Origin: Thalassotalea sp. 42_200_T64
GTDB lineage: Bacteria > Pseudomonadota > Gammaproteobacteria > Enterobacterales > Alteromonadaceae
Assembly: GCA_002162925.1 (NCBI GenBank)
Contig: MABC01000018.1
Location: 1 to 36,282 of the forward strand
Direction of reading: 5' to 3'
Length of the DNA stretch: 36,282 nt
Made by a program: the position numbers and the translations under genes
The notes under the pieces: generated by a model
The model's input: only the letters and a program-made list of their open reading frames with translations
Databases searched by the model: none
Told to the model about the DNA's origin: nothing
Shown here: one piece after another, positions 1-8,928 of the stretch
How positions within the stretch are numbered: position 1 is the stretch's first letter
Layout: the number at the start of each line of letters is the position of its first letter

Positions 1-156
1 AACAGTGATTTGGCACTGTCCCAGCGAACATACCAATGTGCTTGTGGAAATTCGAAATGTCGCGATTATAACGCCAGCATTAATTTAGAAAATTATACGG
101 CTCGTTCAGCCGAAATCTGCGCTGCTGGAGATAACGGCTCTGCGCTTGTTTCTTAG
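1..156 (+). pseudogene. tnpB: TnpB (IS200/IS605-family) C-terminal part, runs off left edge
   Basis: Open in frame from base 1 to TAG at 154-156, 51 residues visible. It shows the zinc-finger end (CxC with G, then a third Cys) followed by an RDYNASINL-type RuvC-III motif, typical of the last ~50 residues of TnpB, the RNA-guided nuclease carried by IS200/IS605 and IS607 elements. In this family the Asp of the RD.N motif is a catalytic metal ligand, and it is present. The finger looks atypical: CACGNSKC replaces the usual CxCG spacing. Whether the full gene is intact cannot be seen because the 5' part lies outside the window. A right-end hairpin follows at 195-213, supporting an IS end here. 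By family knowledge, the tnpB 3' end plus the right end would encode the guide (omega) RNA; this is inferred. Confidence 0.75.
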
Positions 157-194
157 CAAATGCAACCAGTATCGTTGAATGCAGAAATTACCTT

Positions 195-213
195 AAGGCT
201 GATGATCAGCTTT
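195..213 (+). mobile_element. IS200/IS605-type subterminal right-end hairpin
   Basis: AAGGCTGATGATCAGCTT folds into a short stem (AAG-CTGA / TCAG-CTT) with one unpaired G on the left arm and a TGA loop. Imperfect subterminal hairpins with a bulged base are the recognition structures of the HUH transposase TnpA in IS200/IS605 elements. It lies 39 bases after the tnpB stop, where a right end is expected. The exact IS boundary is not visible but should fall between about 215 and 240, before the truncated SnoaL-like frame. Confidence 0.5.
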
Positions 214-228
214 GTGCAAGTGTTTTAG

Positions 229-366
229 AGCGGCCTAAACGCAATTTCAATTACCTATGTATCGACAACTGAAATGAATGGAGCTACTGAGATTGATAAA
301 AAGCCATTAATGCGTCTGTTTGAGTTTAACGATGGTAAAATAACCCTGATAAAAGAGTATTGGTAA
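229..366 (+). pseudogene. truncated 3' end of a SnoaL/NTF2-like gene
   Basis: A frame open from 229 to TAA at 364-366 encodes about 45 residues ending in MRLFEFNDGKITLIKEYW. This resembles the last strands of SnoaL-like/NTF2-like small-molecule domains (F-x-DGKI-x-x-x-x-EYW). There is an in-frame TAG at 226-228 and no start codon with a ribosome binding site. The likely reading is that the IS element inserted into the gene and left only its 3' end. Assignment to the fold is from motif recall, so the function is unknown. Confidence 0.45.
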
Positions 367-522
367 CTTTCATTTGAATTACTGTGGGTGGCTTATTTCT
401 TTGTAATTCTTTTTCTTCATTGCTGGTATATCAACTTTTCAGTTTAATATGCGGTGAGTCGGTTATACTATACAAATCCTTTGAAAATAACTTTCAGAGC
501 AACTTTTATTTTAGGCTGATTA

Positions 523-981
523 ATGATAAATAATGATATTCTTCGTCGTGTTAGTAATATTTTTGACTTAAATGATGAAAAAATACGATCTGTATTTGCG
601 TTAAACCAATGCACTATTAATGCAGAACAATTGGTGAATTTTTTTAAAGAAAAAGATGATCCTGCTTATCAAGAGTTACTCGATGTCGAATTGGCTAGCT
701 TTTTAAATGGTTTCATTAGAGAAAAAAGGGGGAAAAAGGATGGTCCTCAACAAGAAGCTGAACTAGCACTAAACAATAACCTCATTTTCAATAAACTAAA
801 AATAGCGTTATCGTTAAAAGCCGATGAAGTTTTAGCCATAATTGAATTAGCAGAGCTCAGCTTAACGAAATATGAATTAAGTGCACTGTTCAGAAACGCC
901 AATAACAAGCATTATAGAAAGTGTAGCGATGAAGTCTTAAACGCTTTTTTAAAAGGTTTAACCATCCAAGCCAAGCAATAG
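523..981 (+). CDS. yehS: DUF1456 family protein (YehS-like)
   Basis: 152 residues, close to E. coli YehS (about 156). The protein is a tandem duplication of one helical unit, and each half opens with an N-[DN]-[IL] motif: MINNDILRRV at residues 1-10 and NNNLIFNKLKIALSLK around 83-98. The linker contains the family signature SFLNGFIREKRGK. The biochemical role of DUF1456 is not established. ATG at 523 follows a weak AGG. It stands alone between the IS remnant and a long inverted repeat, so it is probably a single-gene unit. Confidence 0.85.
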   Translation: MINNDILRRVSNIFDLNDEKIRSVFALNQCTINAEQLVNFFKEKDDPAYQELLDVELASFLNGFIREKRGKKDGPQQEAELALNNNLIFNKLKIALSLKADEVLAIIELAELSLTKYELSALFRNANNKHYRKCSDEVLNAFLKGLTIQAKQ

Positions 982-1085
982 GAAACGGTCATCCTCTTAA
1001 CTATCAGAACTTGTTGGTAAGTTAAAAGTTGTCGATAAACACCCTTAGGCTTGTTTTTAATTCAATTTCACCACCAGGCACAACT

Positions 1086-1139
1086 TAAGCCAACCGGCTA
1101 GTGTAACTTTAATTTACCTTACACTAGCCGGTTGGCTTA
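1086..1139. repeat. 21-bp perfect inverted repeat with 12-bp loop
   Basis: The left arm 1086-1106 (TAAGCCAACCGGCTAG then TGTAA) is the exact reverse complement of the right arm 1119-1139; the spacer is 1107-1118. There is no T-run on either side, so it is not a standard intrinsic terminator. The perfect match suggests recent origin or selection. It may be a REP/MITE-type palindrome or a cruciform/RNA hairpin between yehS and the cold-shock gene. Confidence 0.85.
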
Positions 1140-1207
1140 GTGCTTGCCTTGCAGCAAAGCTTAATAAATATTTACCATAAAAGCCTAGATTAAAAAACTA
1201 ATTAGTA

Positions 1208-1366
1208 TATAATCCCCGCAGTTTGAAAGTTCGACCTTTATTTATGTGCACCAAGTTGATGTTTTACCAAAAACTTCTGCCTGTTTGATATTTGATAGTT
1301 TGCTTCCAACATCTTGGCCTTTTATAAAAAGGCTTAAATTACTTTTATATTAAATAGGATATTATT
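1208..1366 (+). promoter_or_regulatory. putative promoter -10 and long 5' leader of the cold-shock gene
   Basis: TATAAT at 1208-1213 would put the transcript start near 1220 and give a leader of about 147 bases before the ATG at 1367. No good -35 box is seen at the right distance. Long structured leaders are the known means of thermal control for cspA-type mRNAs, so a thermoregulated leader is inferred. AGGA about 6-10 bases before ATG is the ribosome binding site. Confidence 0.45.
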
Positions 1367-1576
1367 ATGTCTAACACTACTACTGGTACAGTTAAATGGT
1401 TCAACGAAGCTAAAGGTTTTGGTTTTATCGAACAAGAAAATGGTCCTGACGTTTTTGCTCACTTCCGTTCAATCGTTGCTGACGGCTTCAAAACTTTAAC
1501 TGAAGGTCAAAAAGTTGAGTTCACTGTAACTGAAGGTCAAAAAGGCCCTCAAGCAGAGAACATTAAACCTTTATAA
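1367..1576 (+). CDS. cspA: CspA-family cold-shock protein
   Basis: 69 residues, the usual CspA length. One OB-fold cold-shock domain with both RNA-binding motifs: RNP1 KGFGFI at residues 16-21 and RNP2 VFAHF at 29-33. Trp11 and the cluster of surface aromatics are kept. Family members bind single-stranded RNA/DNA and melt mRNA structure in the cold or during growth. It is monocistronic, with a long leader upstream and an intrinsic terminator at 1629-1655. The gene symbol means family membership only, because paralogues (cspA/C/D/E) cannot be separated here. Confidence 0.95.
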   Translation: MSNTTTGTVKWFNEAKGFGFIEQENGPDVFAHFRSIVADGFKTLTEGQKVEFTVTEGQKGPQAENIKPL

Positions 1577-1628
1577 TTAATCGCTAGGTTGGATTACCAA
1601 CCAAAAGCATTAAGAATTTAGAATAAAG

Positions 1629-1655
1629 AGCAAGGCTATTAGCCTTGCTTTTTTT
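1629..1655 (+). terminator. rho-independent terminator of the cold-shock gene
   Basis: Perfect 9-bp stem AGCAAGGCT / AGCCTTGCT with an ATT loop, followed by a run of seven T's. It lies 52 bases after the stop codon. Confidence 0.95.
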
Positions 1656-1761
1656 GTTTTTAAAAGTAACTCGATCTAGTTGTAAATAGGAATGACATTT
1701 TGGTGATTTAACAATTATCGCCGATTAGCAAAAAGCGGTTGTCGCAATAACTCACTCATCT

Positions 1762-2355
1762 TCATTCTTGTGGTGATGGCCAATGCTCTGACAAATCAAT
1801 ATCTGCTATAACACCTTCATCGTTTACCTCAATTTCAATGAGGGCCGGGCGATTATTTTTTATGATACTCATTGCGCCGTTATCGCCAGATAACGATTTT
1901 AATGAGGATAAAAAGGATTTTCCAAAACAAACAGGGTGACCAGCCTGATGGTTAAATACGGGCCTTACGATACAGTTTTTGTTCGCACGTTTTATCACTG
2001 CGTTTATAGATTCAAATTCGATAAATGGCATGTCCGCTAAAAAAATGCTTATGCTGCCTATGGTAGTCATTGATTGTTCAATTTTTCTTACTCCGGTTGC
2101 GATACTGGTCCCTATACCAATATTGTTTTCTGGAGCGGGTATTAATGTGATTTGCTTATGTTTATGCATAGATTGGATTAAGTCTATTAGATCGCTATCT
2201 TGATGGCGATGGACAACAAATACATGTTCATAGTGTGCGCAAATCGTATCTAAGCATTGCAAAATCATCGGTTGGTCAGCGCCACTAAAACGTTTGTCAC
2301 TGCCATAGCGCTTTGAAAACCCGGCGGCTAATACCAGCGCGACATGATTACTCAT
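1762..2355 (-). CDS. mocA: MocA/MobA-like nucleotidyltransferase
   Basis: 197 residues, matching the single-domain NTP-transferase family of molybdenum cofactor cytidylyl/guanylyl transferases. Visible motifs: nucleotide loop LAAGFSKRYGSDK at residues 9-21, metal-binding LADMP at 106-110, GHPV at 139-142 and a following GDNGA. MocA adds CMP to molybdopterin for xanthine-dehydrogenase-type enzymes. Its ATG overlaps the stop of the upstream xdhC by four bases (ATGA), indicating translational coupling. No molybdoenzyme structural gene lies in the window. A MobA-type activity cannot be excluded, but the XdhC partner argues for MocA. Confidence 0.8.
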   Translation of the reverse strand: MSNHVALVLAAGFSKRYGSDKRFSGADQPMILQCLDTICAHYEHVFVVHRHQDSDLIDLIQSMHKHKQITLIPAPENNIGIGTSIATGVRKIEQSMTTIGSISIFLADMPFIEFESINAVIKRANKNCIVRPVFNHQAGHPVCFGKSFLSSLKSLSGDNGAMSIIKNNRPALIEIEVNDEGVIADIDLSEHWPSPQE

Positions 2356-3335
2356 AATTGCTCTTTGTTTATTTGGTGGCGAACCCGGATAATATCGGCG
2401 AGGGTGGAAATGGCGATTTCTACCGGTGTTTTACTGCCGATATTCAAACCTATTGGCGCATGTAAACGGCTTAGTTGTTGTTCGCTTAATTCACAAATTC
2501 GTTGCAGTCTTTCATTGCGAGTATCCGTGGTACGCTGCGAGCCCATAGCGCCGATATAAAAGGCCTCACTGGCAAATACGTTCATAAGCGCGACATCGTC
2601 TATCCGGGGATCGTGAGCTAACGCTAACACGGCGGATCTGTGATTGACGTATTTATCGATAAATAAATCTGGCGACATCCATATGACATCTACCCCACCA
2701 TTGGCTTTGTTAAAGCGCCAACTGCTGGCGAGTTCTTTACGCATATCACACACTTTAACATCAAACCCGGCAAGTAAACCGAGTTGGGCCACATGTTCTG
2801 TTACCTGGCCAATCCCGATTAATAACAAGCGATAAATTTGCGCGTAAGCCAATGTTATCGATTGCTCAGTGGTTATAATTTGCTCAGTTGCTTGTTGGCC
2901 AATAGGGCTAATAGTTCGCAACTCTTCATCTAAAAATACTTCGCGGTAAAACGGTTGCTGTGCCTCGGCAAAACTTAGCCATTGTTGGATGTGGGACTTA
3001 TTTTCTGCACTAGGTAACAGTTTTTCAACCAGTAACTTGATGGTGCCGCCACAAGGTAGCTCTCGTACTATGTTTTGTTCAGTGCCATGTTTACCATAAA
3101 TAAAGGTTTGGCTGGGCAGCTGAAATTGTCCTTGCGCGATCATTTCAACAAACACATCTTCTAAACAACCACCTGAAATTGAGCCGTAGCGCTTTTCGCC
3201 ATCGGTAACAAAAATTGAGCCGATAGGGCGAGGGGCTGAACCATAGGTATTTAAAATAGTGCACAGCCAAATGGGCTTTTTTTGGCTCAGCCAATCGTTC
3301 GCTTTTTTGATTACGTGAATATCAGTTAATTGCAT
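2352..3335 (-). CDS. xdhC: XdhC/CoxI family molybdoenzyme maturation factor
   Basis: 327 residues from the ATG at 3335; a frame extension to a TTG at 3368 adds 11 residues but has no better ribosome binding site. The N-terminal XdhC/CoxI domain has TYGSAPRPIGS and SGGCLE (residues 55-59). The C-terminal Rossmann domain has LLLIGIGQVTEHVA (about 171-184), then GAMGSQRT. XdhC binds molybdenum cofactor, promotes its sulfuration and delivers it to xanthine dehydrogenase family enzymes. It is the first gene of a two-gene unit with mocA. The absence of xdhAB nearby means the client enzyme is elsewhere. Confidence 0.85.
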   Translation of the reverse strand: MQLTDIHVIKKANDWLSQKKPIWLCTILNTYGSAPRPIGSIFVTDGEKRYGSISGGCLEDVFVEMIAQGQFQLPSQTFIYGKHGTEQNIVRELPCGGTIKLLVEKLLPSAENKSHIQQWLSFAEAQQPFYREVFLDEELRTISPIGQQATEQIITTEQSITLAYAQIYRLLLIGIGQVTEHVAQLGLLAGFDVKVCDMRKELASSWRFNKANGGVDVIWMSPDLFIDKYVNHRSAVLALAHDPRIDDVALMNVFASEAFYIGAMGSQRTTDTRNERLQRICELSEQQLSRLHAPIGLNIGSKTPVEIAISTLADIIRVRHQINKEQL

Positions 3336-3553
3336 TAAATACTTAACTTTTAAAATGATTGTTATCAACTTACTGATTATTGAACATAAAGTAAAAATTA
3401 AATTGCATTGTTCGAGCTGTGAAAGCTGAGTAATTTAAGATGATTTGTAACCAAAGGTTTCAACTGATCAAGTTATACTTGTTACATTCCAATAACATTT
3501 GATTACATTGCCGGTATTTAATGAAAATAATAGCCGATATTGCTGATATTCCC

Positions 3554-3583
3554 TTGAGTGTGGAGCCAAAATTCGCGTAATAT
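3554..3583 (+). promoter_or_regulatory. candidate sigma-70 promoter of the tol-pal operon
   Basis: TTGAGT at 3554-3559 and TAATAT at 3578-3583 with an 18-base spacer, about 40 bases before the ybgC start. Position and fit are reasonable but it is a prediction only. Confidence 0.4.
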
Positions 3584-3625
3584 AGGGGATTGCGACTCAA
3601 ACTAATTCACTAGCATTTTGCTAAT

Positions 3626-4042
3626 ATGACAAATAATAATAACGCCTTTAGCTATCAACTCAGAGTTTACTACGAAGACACCGACGCCGGTGGCATCGTC
3701 TATTACGCCAATTATTTAAAGTTTGCCGAACGAGCTCGTACCGAGTGGTTAAGAGCGTTAGGCATAAAACAATCATTTTTTCTTGAACAAAAATTAGGTT
3801 TTGTGGTCAGAAAAGTTGAAATGGATAACAAAGCTTCTGCCAAACTAGATGACTTGCTAACCATAACAACAACAATTACAAATTTAAAGAAAGCCAGTTT
3901 GGTATTTTCACAGGTGATTGAAAACCAACACGGAGACGTTTTATGTAATGTTTCAGTGCTTGTTGCCAGTGTCAATTTAGAACGTGCCAAACCTTGTGCT
4001 ATCCCCGAACAAATTTTAGGAGCTTTATCCAGTGCACGCTGA
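3626..4042 (+). CDS. ybgC: YbgC acyl-CoA thioesterase of the Tol-Pal cluster
   Basis: 138 residues, single hot-dog domain. The catalytic signature [19 protein letters not shown] is at residues 15-33, with the family's active-site Asp in EDTD. YbgC proteins hydrolyse acyl-CoA and are cytoplasmic proteins linked to phospholipid metabolism, always at the head of tol-pal operons. The 3' end overlaps the GTG start of tolQ by 11 bases, so they are co-translated. In many gammaproteobacteria ruvAB precede this gene; here a 257-bp gap and the unrelated xdhC lie upstream. Confidence 0.95.
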   Translation: MTNNNNAFSYQLRVYYEDTDAGGIVYYANYLKFAERARTEWLRALGIKQSFFLEQKLGFVVRKVEMDNKASAKLDDLLTITTTITNLKKASLVFSQVIENQHGDVLCNVSVLVASVNLERAKPCAIPEQILGALSSAR

Positions 4043-4721
4043 ATTCTCGGTTTTTGAGTTATTTTTACAAGCAAGTTTATTGGTAAAAGCCGTAATGCTT
4101 TGCCTGTTAGGCTTATCTATCGCTTCCTGGACGATGATCATCCAACGTTCGAAAGCAATTAACAAAGCGCAAGTACAATCACAAACGTTCGAAGATAAAT
4201 TTTGGTCTGGCGCCGATTTAAGCCGTTTATTCAAAGAAGTCAGTGCCAGGGAAAATGTGGATGGTATTGAGAGCTTGTTTGTTGCCGGTTTTAAAGAGTT
4301 TGCCCGCATTCGCAAAAGCCCTGATGCCAGTCCGCAAGCGGTAGTAGACGGTACTCACCGTGCCATGCGCGTGGCGCTGTCGCGAGAAGTAGACGAGTTA
4401 GAAACTCACCTTTCATTTTTAGCCACCGTTGGTTCAATCAGTCCTTACATTGGTTTGTTTGGCACCGTTTGGGGGATCATGAATTCCTTTATCGCTTTGG
4501 GTGCCGTACAGCAAGCCACACTTGCTATGGTAGCACCAGGTATTGCTGAGGCACTTATCGCCACGGCCATGGGCTTGTTTGCCGCGATCCCTGCGGTTAT
4601 GGCATTTAACCGTTTCTCGCACAGCGTGGAGAGACTCGAAAACAGTTACGGTAATTTTGTGGAAGAGTTTTCCAGCATATTACAACGCCAGGCGCTTGCT
4701 TCTAATCGCCAGCAAGCTTAG
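4032..4721 (+). CDS. tolQ: TolQ, proton-channel subunit of the Tol-Pal system
   Basis: 229 residues, the usual TolQ length. Start is a GTG inside ybgC (11-base overlap). The three membrane segments expected for the MotA/TolQ/ExbB family are visible: about residues 12-35 ([18 protein letters not shown]), about 135-160 ([17 protein letters not shown]) and about 165-195 ([19 protein letters not shown]). TolQ forms the inner-membrane pentamer around TolR and uses the proton motive force to energise TolA during outer-membrane constriction at division. Confidence 0.96.
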   Translation: MHAEFSVFELFLQASLLVKAVMLCLLGLSIASWTMIIQRSKAINKAQVQSQTFEDKFWSGADLSRLFKEVSARENVDGIESLFVAGFKEFARIRKSPDASPQAVVDGTHRAMRVALSREVDELETHLSFLATVGSISPYIGLFGTVWGIMNSFIALGAVQQATLAMVAPGIAEALIATAMGLFAAIPAVMAFNRFSHSVERLENSYGNFVEEFSSILQRQALASNRQQA

Positions 4722-4742
4722 TAGATAAAAATAGGATTAAGC

Positions 4743-5165
4743 ATGTACGTTCGAGTTAAACGTAAACGCGTCGCTGAAATCAATGTGGTACCTTATATCG
4801 ATGTGATGTTGGTGTTACTGATCATCTTTATGGTTACGGCGCCACTGATCACCCAAGGGGTTAAGGTTGACTTACCAAAAGCCGATTCTGAATCGTTACC
4901 GCAAGATTCTAAAACGCCATTAGTGGCCAGTGTTGATGCTGATGGGTTGTTCTATTTAAATGTTGGTGACAGCAAGTCTGAAGCGTTGGCACCCGATGAG
5001 TTAGCCGTGTTAGTAAAGGCACGCTTGCTGGTTGACCCCGAGACTCCGGTAGTGGTTAATGGCGATGGGAATGTGCCATATAATTCGGTGATTCAACTGA
5101 TGGTGTTGTTGCAGCAGGCAGGTGCGCCTTCGGTGGGTTTGATGACTGAGTCGCCGGAGCAATAA
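4743..5165 (+). CDS. tolR: TolR, peptidoglycan-binding stator subunit
   Basis: 140 residues. Short cytoplasmic N-terminus rich in Arg/Lys, one membrane helix at about residues 14-38 (INVVPYIDVMLVLLIIFMV) carrying the essential proton-relay Asp at residue 20, then a periplasmic ExbD/TolR domain. Works with TolQ as the motor driving TolA. AGGA precedes the ATG by about 9 bases. It follows tolQ by 21 bases and tolA by 3 bases downstream. Confidence 0.96.
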   Translation: MYVRVKRKRVAEINVVPYIDVMLVLLIIFMVTAPLITQGVKVDLPKADSESLPQDSKTPLVASVDADGLFYLNVGDSKSEALAPDELAVLVKARLLVDPETPVVVNGDGNVPYNSVIQLMVLLQQAGAPSVGLMTESPEQ

Positions 5166-5168
5166 GCA

Positions 5169-6161
5169 GTGTTTGGAGCATTTAAAAACGCGATAGCCAG
5201 TTTAGTAAACAAATGCATGCTGGTATTTACCTATTTACCCGATGGTAAAAACCAGAAACAACAATACTATATTGCCATCGGCGCCGCGGTGGCTATCCAT
5301 TTAGTGATGGGCATAGTGCTGATGCTGAATGCCGATTTTTCGCCAAAAGCAAGACCACAAGCAAAACCGAAAATGCAGGTGATTGACGCGGTGGTGATTG
5401 ATGAAAGCAAGTTAAAGCAGCAAGTGGAAAAGCTTAAAAAGCAAAAAGAAGCGGCCGCAAAACGTGAACGAGACCGAATTAAAGAACTGGAAAAACGTGC
5501 TGATGACGCGAAGAAAAAGCGTCAAAAAGAAGCCGAACGTATTAAAAATTTAGAAAAACAACGTAAGCAGAAAGAAGCCGAAAAGCAAAAAGCGGATGCT
5601 GCTGCGAAAAAATCCAAGGCCAAAGCGGCCAGCGCTGAGAAAACTCGCAAGAAAAAAGAGCAAGAGCGCAAGCAAGCCGAACAAGCGGCAAGCGACGCGA
5701 AAGCAAAACGAATTAAAGAAGAAAAAGCGGCTGCCGATTCGGCTGAAAAACGTCGCCGTAAAAAACTTGAAGAAGACAAGCGCAAAAAAGCCGCAGCCGA
5801 GCGTGCCGAGCAGGAGCGGTTGCTAGAGCAACAAATGCAAGAAGAAATGCAAGCTCGTTCGAGTGCCCGAAGTCAACAAGTGATGAATGAAGTTGATAAA
5901 TACGCGGCATTAATGACGCAGGCGATTAAACGCAACTTTATTGATGATCCCAGCTTTAAAGGAAAGTCATGTAAGTTAAAAGTAACCTTAGCCAGTAGTG
6001 GTTTCGTTATCAATGTGCAATCGGGAGCGGGCGACCCTTACGTTTGTAAAGAAGCAGTGAAAGCTGTAAATAAAACCGGTACCTTACCAGTATCGAAAGA
6101 TCCGGAAGTATTTGAACAACTAAGAGATATTAGTTTAACTTACCATTCTGAATATCAATAA
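5169..6161 (+). CDS. tolA: TolA, trans-periplasmic energy-transducing protein
   Basis: 330 residues from a GTG at 5169, three bases after tolR; GGAG lies about 9 bases upstream. Domain I: membrane helix at about residues 34-53 ([20 protein letters not shown]). Domain II: long Lys/Glu/Ala-rich helical rod, about residues 80-235, with many KKK and EAEKQK-type repeats. Domain III: globular C-terminus from about 240 with two Cys (SCKLKV and YVCKEAV), which form a disulfide in characterised TolA. The protein links the TolQR motor with TolB/Pal at the outer membrane. Confidence 0.95.
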   Translation: MFGAFKNAIASLVNKCMLVFTYLPDGKNQKQQYYIAIGAAVAIHLVMGIVLMLNADFSPKARPQAKPKMQVIDAVVIDESKLKQQVEKLKKQKEAAAKRERDRIKELEKRADDAKKKRQKEAERIKNLEKQRKQKEAEKQKADAAAKKSKAKAASAEKTRKKKEQERKQAEQAASDAKAKRIKEEKAAADSAEKRRRKKLEEDKRKKAAAERAEQERLLEQQMQEEMQARSSARSQQVMNEVDKYAALMTQAIKRNFIDDPSFKGKSCKLKVTLASSGFVINVQSGAGDPYVCKEAVKAVNKTGTLPVSKDPEVFEQLRDISLTYHSEYQ

Positions 6162-6181
6162 TTGGAACCTTAACAGCTATT

Positions 6182-7537
6182 ATGTTTAAAAAAGTTATTA
6201 TCAGCGTTATTTGTATTAGCGCTTTTATGAGTAAAGCCTATGCAGAGCTTGAATTAGTGATCACTGGTGGCGTGAATACCGCTCGTCCAATCGCAGTATT
6301 GCCATTTACCTATGAAGGCGGTGAACAGTTACCTGAAAATATTGCCAAAGTGATCAGCGATGATTTACTGCGTAGCGGTAAATTCAACCCGATAAGCGCA
6401 ATGAATATGCCACAGCAACCAAGCACTGTTAGTGATATTAACTACCAGGCCTGGGCTGATTTAGGTGTAGAAGCCATAGTCATGGGCGAGATAAAACAAG
6501 CATCGCCTAATAACTATCTGGTTTCATTTAAGTTAATTGATGTGATCAAAGGACAAATGAGAGATGCAAATGGTAGCTCTTTAGAAAACGGTCAATTGGT
6601 ACAAAACAGCTCTCATGTGTTAATTAATTCAAAACCGAACCAATACATTCCAACAAGCTTATTCAGACCGAAAGCGCATCAAATTTCTGACAGTGTGTTT
6701 GAAAAACTAACCGGAATCAGGGGCGCGTTTTTAACGAAAATTGCCTACGTGATCGTGCGCGACAGCGGTGCTAAGAAGTATCAATTAGTGCTCGCCGATT
6801 ACGACGGTTATAACGAGCAGGTGTTATTGAGCTCATCCGAACCACTAATGTCACCAACCTGGTCTCCAGATGGTACTAAGTTATCTTATGTAACGTTTGA
6901 AAAACGCCAGGCACAAATTTATATTCAAAATATTTATACTGCAGAGCGGGAAGTGTTATCAAGCTTTAAAGGCATCAATGGCGCTCCTCGTTGGTCGCCG
7001 GATGGTGAAAACATGGCGCTGGTGTTATCAAAAGATGGTAACCCAGAAGTTTATACCATGAACATTGCCACGAAAAAATTGCGCCGCATTACCCGCCATC
7101 GTGCTATTGATACTGAACCAAATTGGTCTCCTGATGGAAAATCTTTGCTATTTACCTCAGAACGGGGTGGTAAACCACAGTTATATCGCGTAAATTTAAC
7201 CGATGGTAAAGTGAGACGATTAACGTTTGATGGTGAAATGAATTTAGGTGGTTCATATACGCCAGACGGCCGTCAGATAGTGATGGTTAATAGAACACAA
7301 GGACAATACCATCTTGCTAAGCAAGAGCTTGATTCGATGAACCCGATACAGGTATTAACGAAAACCAGATTGGACGAATCACCAAGTATTGCCCCCAATG
7401 GCGGCATGATCATTTATAGTACTTTGCGTGGTAACCGCCAAGTACTTGGTTTGGTTTCTGTTGATGGTAGGTTTAAGGCCCTTTTGCCAGCGAAAAATGG
7501 GCAAGTTAAAGCACCAGCATGGTCACCATATTTATAA
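6182..7537 (+). CDS. tolB: TolB, periplasmic beta-propeller
   Basis: 451 residues with signal peptide cleaved after AYA at residue 21. The mature N-terminus ELELVITGG resembles the TolA/Pal-regulating segment of known TolB. An N-terminal alpha/beta domain follows (to about residue 170), then a six-bladed propeller built from WSPDG repeats ([39 protein letters not shown]). TolB shuttles between Pal and TolA. Twenty bases separate it from tolA. Confidence 0.97.
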   Translation: MFKKVIISVICISAFMSKAYAELELVITGGVNTARPIAVLPFTYEGGEQLPENIAKVISDDLLRSGKFNPISAMNMPQQPSTVSDINYQAWADLGVEAIVMGEIKQASPNNYLVSFKLIDVIKGQMRDANGSSLENGQLVQNSSHVLINSKPNQYIPTSLFRPKAHQISDSVFEKLTGIRGAFLTKIAYVIVRDSGAKKYQLVLADYDGYNEQVLLSSSEPLMSPTWSPDGTKLSYVTFEKRQAQIYIQNIYTAEREVLSSFKGINGAPRWSPDGENMALVLSKDGNPEVYTMNIATKKLRRITRHRAIDTEPNWSPDGKSLLFTSERGGKPQLYRVNLTDGKVRRLTFDGEMNLGGSYTPDGRQIVMVNRTQGQYHLAKQELDSMNPIQVLTKTRLDESPSIAPNGGMIIYSTLRGNRQVLGLVSVDGRFKALLPAKNGQVKAPAWSPYL

Positions 7538-7579
7538 TTACAATAAATTGAAAATTTTTAAATTAACAAAGGAAAAATA

Positions 7580-8128
7580 ATGCGTTTAAATAAACTAGTA
7601 AAAAGCATTGCGGTAGCTTTGCCATTAATGGCATTAGCAGCATGTAGCTCAAATGATACTACAGAAGCAGATGCTCAAATTGCCGCAAACGAAGCTGCAG
7701 CAGTAGAACAAGCACAAGTTGAACAACAAGCTGCTGAAACTGCAGCCGCTGCAGAAGTTGCTCGTTTAGAGAAAATTAAAGCTGATGAAAAAGAGAAATT
7801 GCAATCGTCTAATGTTATCTATTTCGATTTTGACACCTCAAAACTTGATTCATCAGTGACTGAGTTACTAGACATGCATGCTGCATATTTAGCAAATAAC
7901 TCAAGTACTCGTGTTGTGATCGAAGGTCATGCCGATGAGCGTGGTACACCAGAATACAACATTGCCCTAGGTGAACGTCGTGCCCAGGCTGTACAAAAGT
8001 ATTTAGAGAACTCAGGTGTTTCATCGTCTCAAATTGAAACGGTTAGTTACGGTGAAGAAAAGCCCGCTGTTAGCGATCGCAGCGATTCAGCATTTGCGAA
8101 AAACCGTCGTGCAGTACTTGTATACTAA
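7580..8128 (+). CDS. pal: Pal, peptidoglycan-associated outer-membrane lipoprotein
   Basis: 182 residues. Lipoprotein signal with lipobox ALAAC, so lipidated Cys22. An Ala/Glu/Gln-rich linker runs from about residue 30 to 70. The OmpA-like peptidoglycan-binding domain follows, with YFDFDTSKL, then EGHADERGTPEYNIALGERR, which carries the meso-DAP-contacting Asp and Arg of this domain. Strong AAGGAAA ribosome binding site before ATG. Binds TolB and anchors the outer membrane to peptidoglycan. Confidence 0.97.
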   Translation: MRLNKLVKSIAVALPLMALAACSSNDTTEADAQIAANEAAAVEQAQVEQQAAETAAAAEVARLEKIKADEKEKLQSSNVIYFDFDTSKLDSSVTELLDMHAAYLANNSSTRVVIEGHADERGTPEYNIALGERRAQAVQKYLENSGVSSSQIETVSYGEEKPAVSDRSDSAFAKNRRAVLVY

Positions 8129-8157
8129 TCTGTAACTACCATCGATTAGGACAATTA

Positions 8158-8922
8158 ATGAAATCGTATAAACTAATTTTGGGTTTTGCGGTTGCTGCTG
8201 GTGCATTTAATGCGCTAGCAGCCGAACCAGCCCCCGTTTTAGACATAAACGAACAATACACACCCGCCATAGCTAACAACGCATCAAGCAACGATATAGC
8301 AAAGCTACAACGTACTTTGCAGAGTCGTAATAGAGCGCTTAATGATATGCAACTGCATATAGATGAGTTGCAAACCGAAATAAGCGAATTACGGGGTATT
8401 ACCGAAGAACAAGCGTACGCCATACAACAGATCCTTCAGCGTCAACGTGAGCTTTATCAGGAAATTGATCGCAGATTAGCTGCAGTGAAAACTGTTGTTC
8501 CAGCAATTTCAACGGATAAACCCGCCAATGTGGACTATTCTTCTAATCTTAATGAAAACGAAGCTTATGATCATGCGGTTAATTTGGTGCTGAAAGAAAA
8601 ACGCTATGATAACGCCATTACTGAATTTAAAGCGTTCAATAACAAATTTCCAAATTCGAGTTATTCTGCCAATGCGCATTATTGGTTAGGGCAATTGTTA
8701 TTTAATAAAGGTGATTTAACGGTTGCTGCCAATGAGTTTTCCATTGTCGTTAATAACTTTAAAAATTCACCGAAGCGTAGTGATGCGATGCTAAAACTTG
8801 GCATGGTGGCACAGAAACAAAATGATCTGAGTAAGGCGAAATCTGTGTTTAATCGTTTAATTAAAGAATACCCAGATTCTTCAGCCGCGCAGTTAGCAAA
8901 ATCTCGATTAGGAAGTTTATAA
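8158..8922 (+). CDS. cpoB: CpoB (YbgF), cell-division coordinator with TPR domain
   Basis: 254 residues. Signal peptide cleaved near NALA|AEP (residue 21). An N-terminal trimerising coiled coil follows (about residues 42-110, SNDIAKLQRTL... to RLAAVK). The C-terminal part, about 137-250, has three TPR-type repeats (AYDHAVNLVLKEKRYDNAI, ANAHYWLGQLLFNKGD, AMLKLGMVAQKQNDLSKA). CpoB links TolA with PBP1B/LpoB during division. Last gene of the operon, 29 bases after pal. Confidence 0.95.
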   Translation: MKSYKLILGFAVAAGAFNALAAEPAPVLDINEQYTPAIANNASSNDIAKLQRTLQSRNRALNDMQLHIDELQTEISELRGITEEQAYAIQQILQRQRELYQEIDRRLAAVKTVVPAISTDKPANVDYSSNLNENEAYDHAVNLVLKEKRYDNAITEFKAFNNKFPNSSYSANAHYWLGQLLFNKGDLTVAANEFSIVVNNFKNSPKRSDAMLKLGMVAQKQNDLSKAKSVFNRLIKEYPDSSAAQLAKSRLGSL

Positions 8923-8928
8923 TTGAAA

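Noticed and set aside
5522..5910. Minus- and plus-frame open frames within tolA
   Set aside because: Low-complexity Lys/Glu/Ala coding sequence of TolA creates shadow frames rich in Ser/Phe/Leu or Lys/Arg.
3626..8922. Tol-Pal operon as a novel cluster
   Set aside because: Gene order and products match the standard gammaproteobacterial tol-pal operon; it is ordinary.
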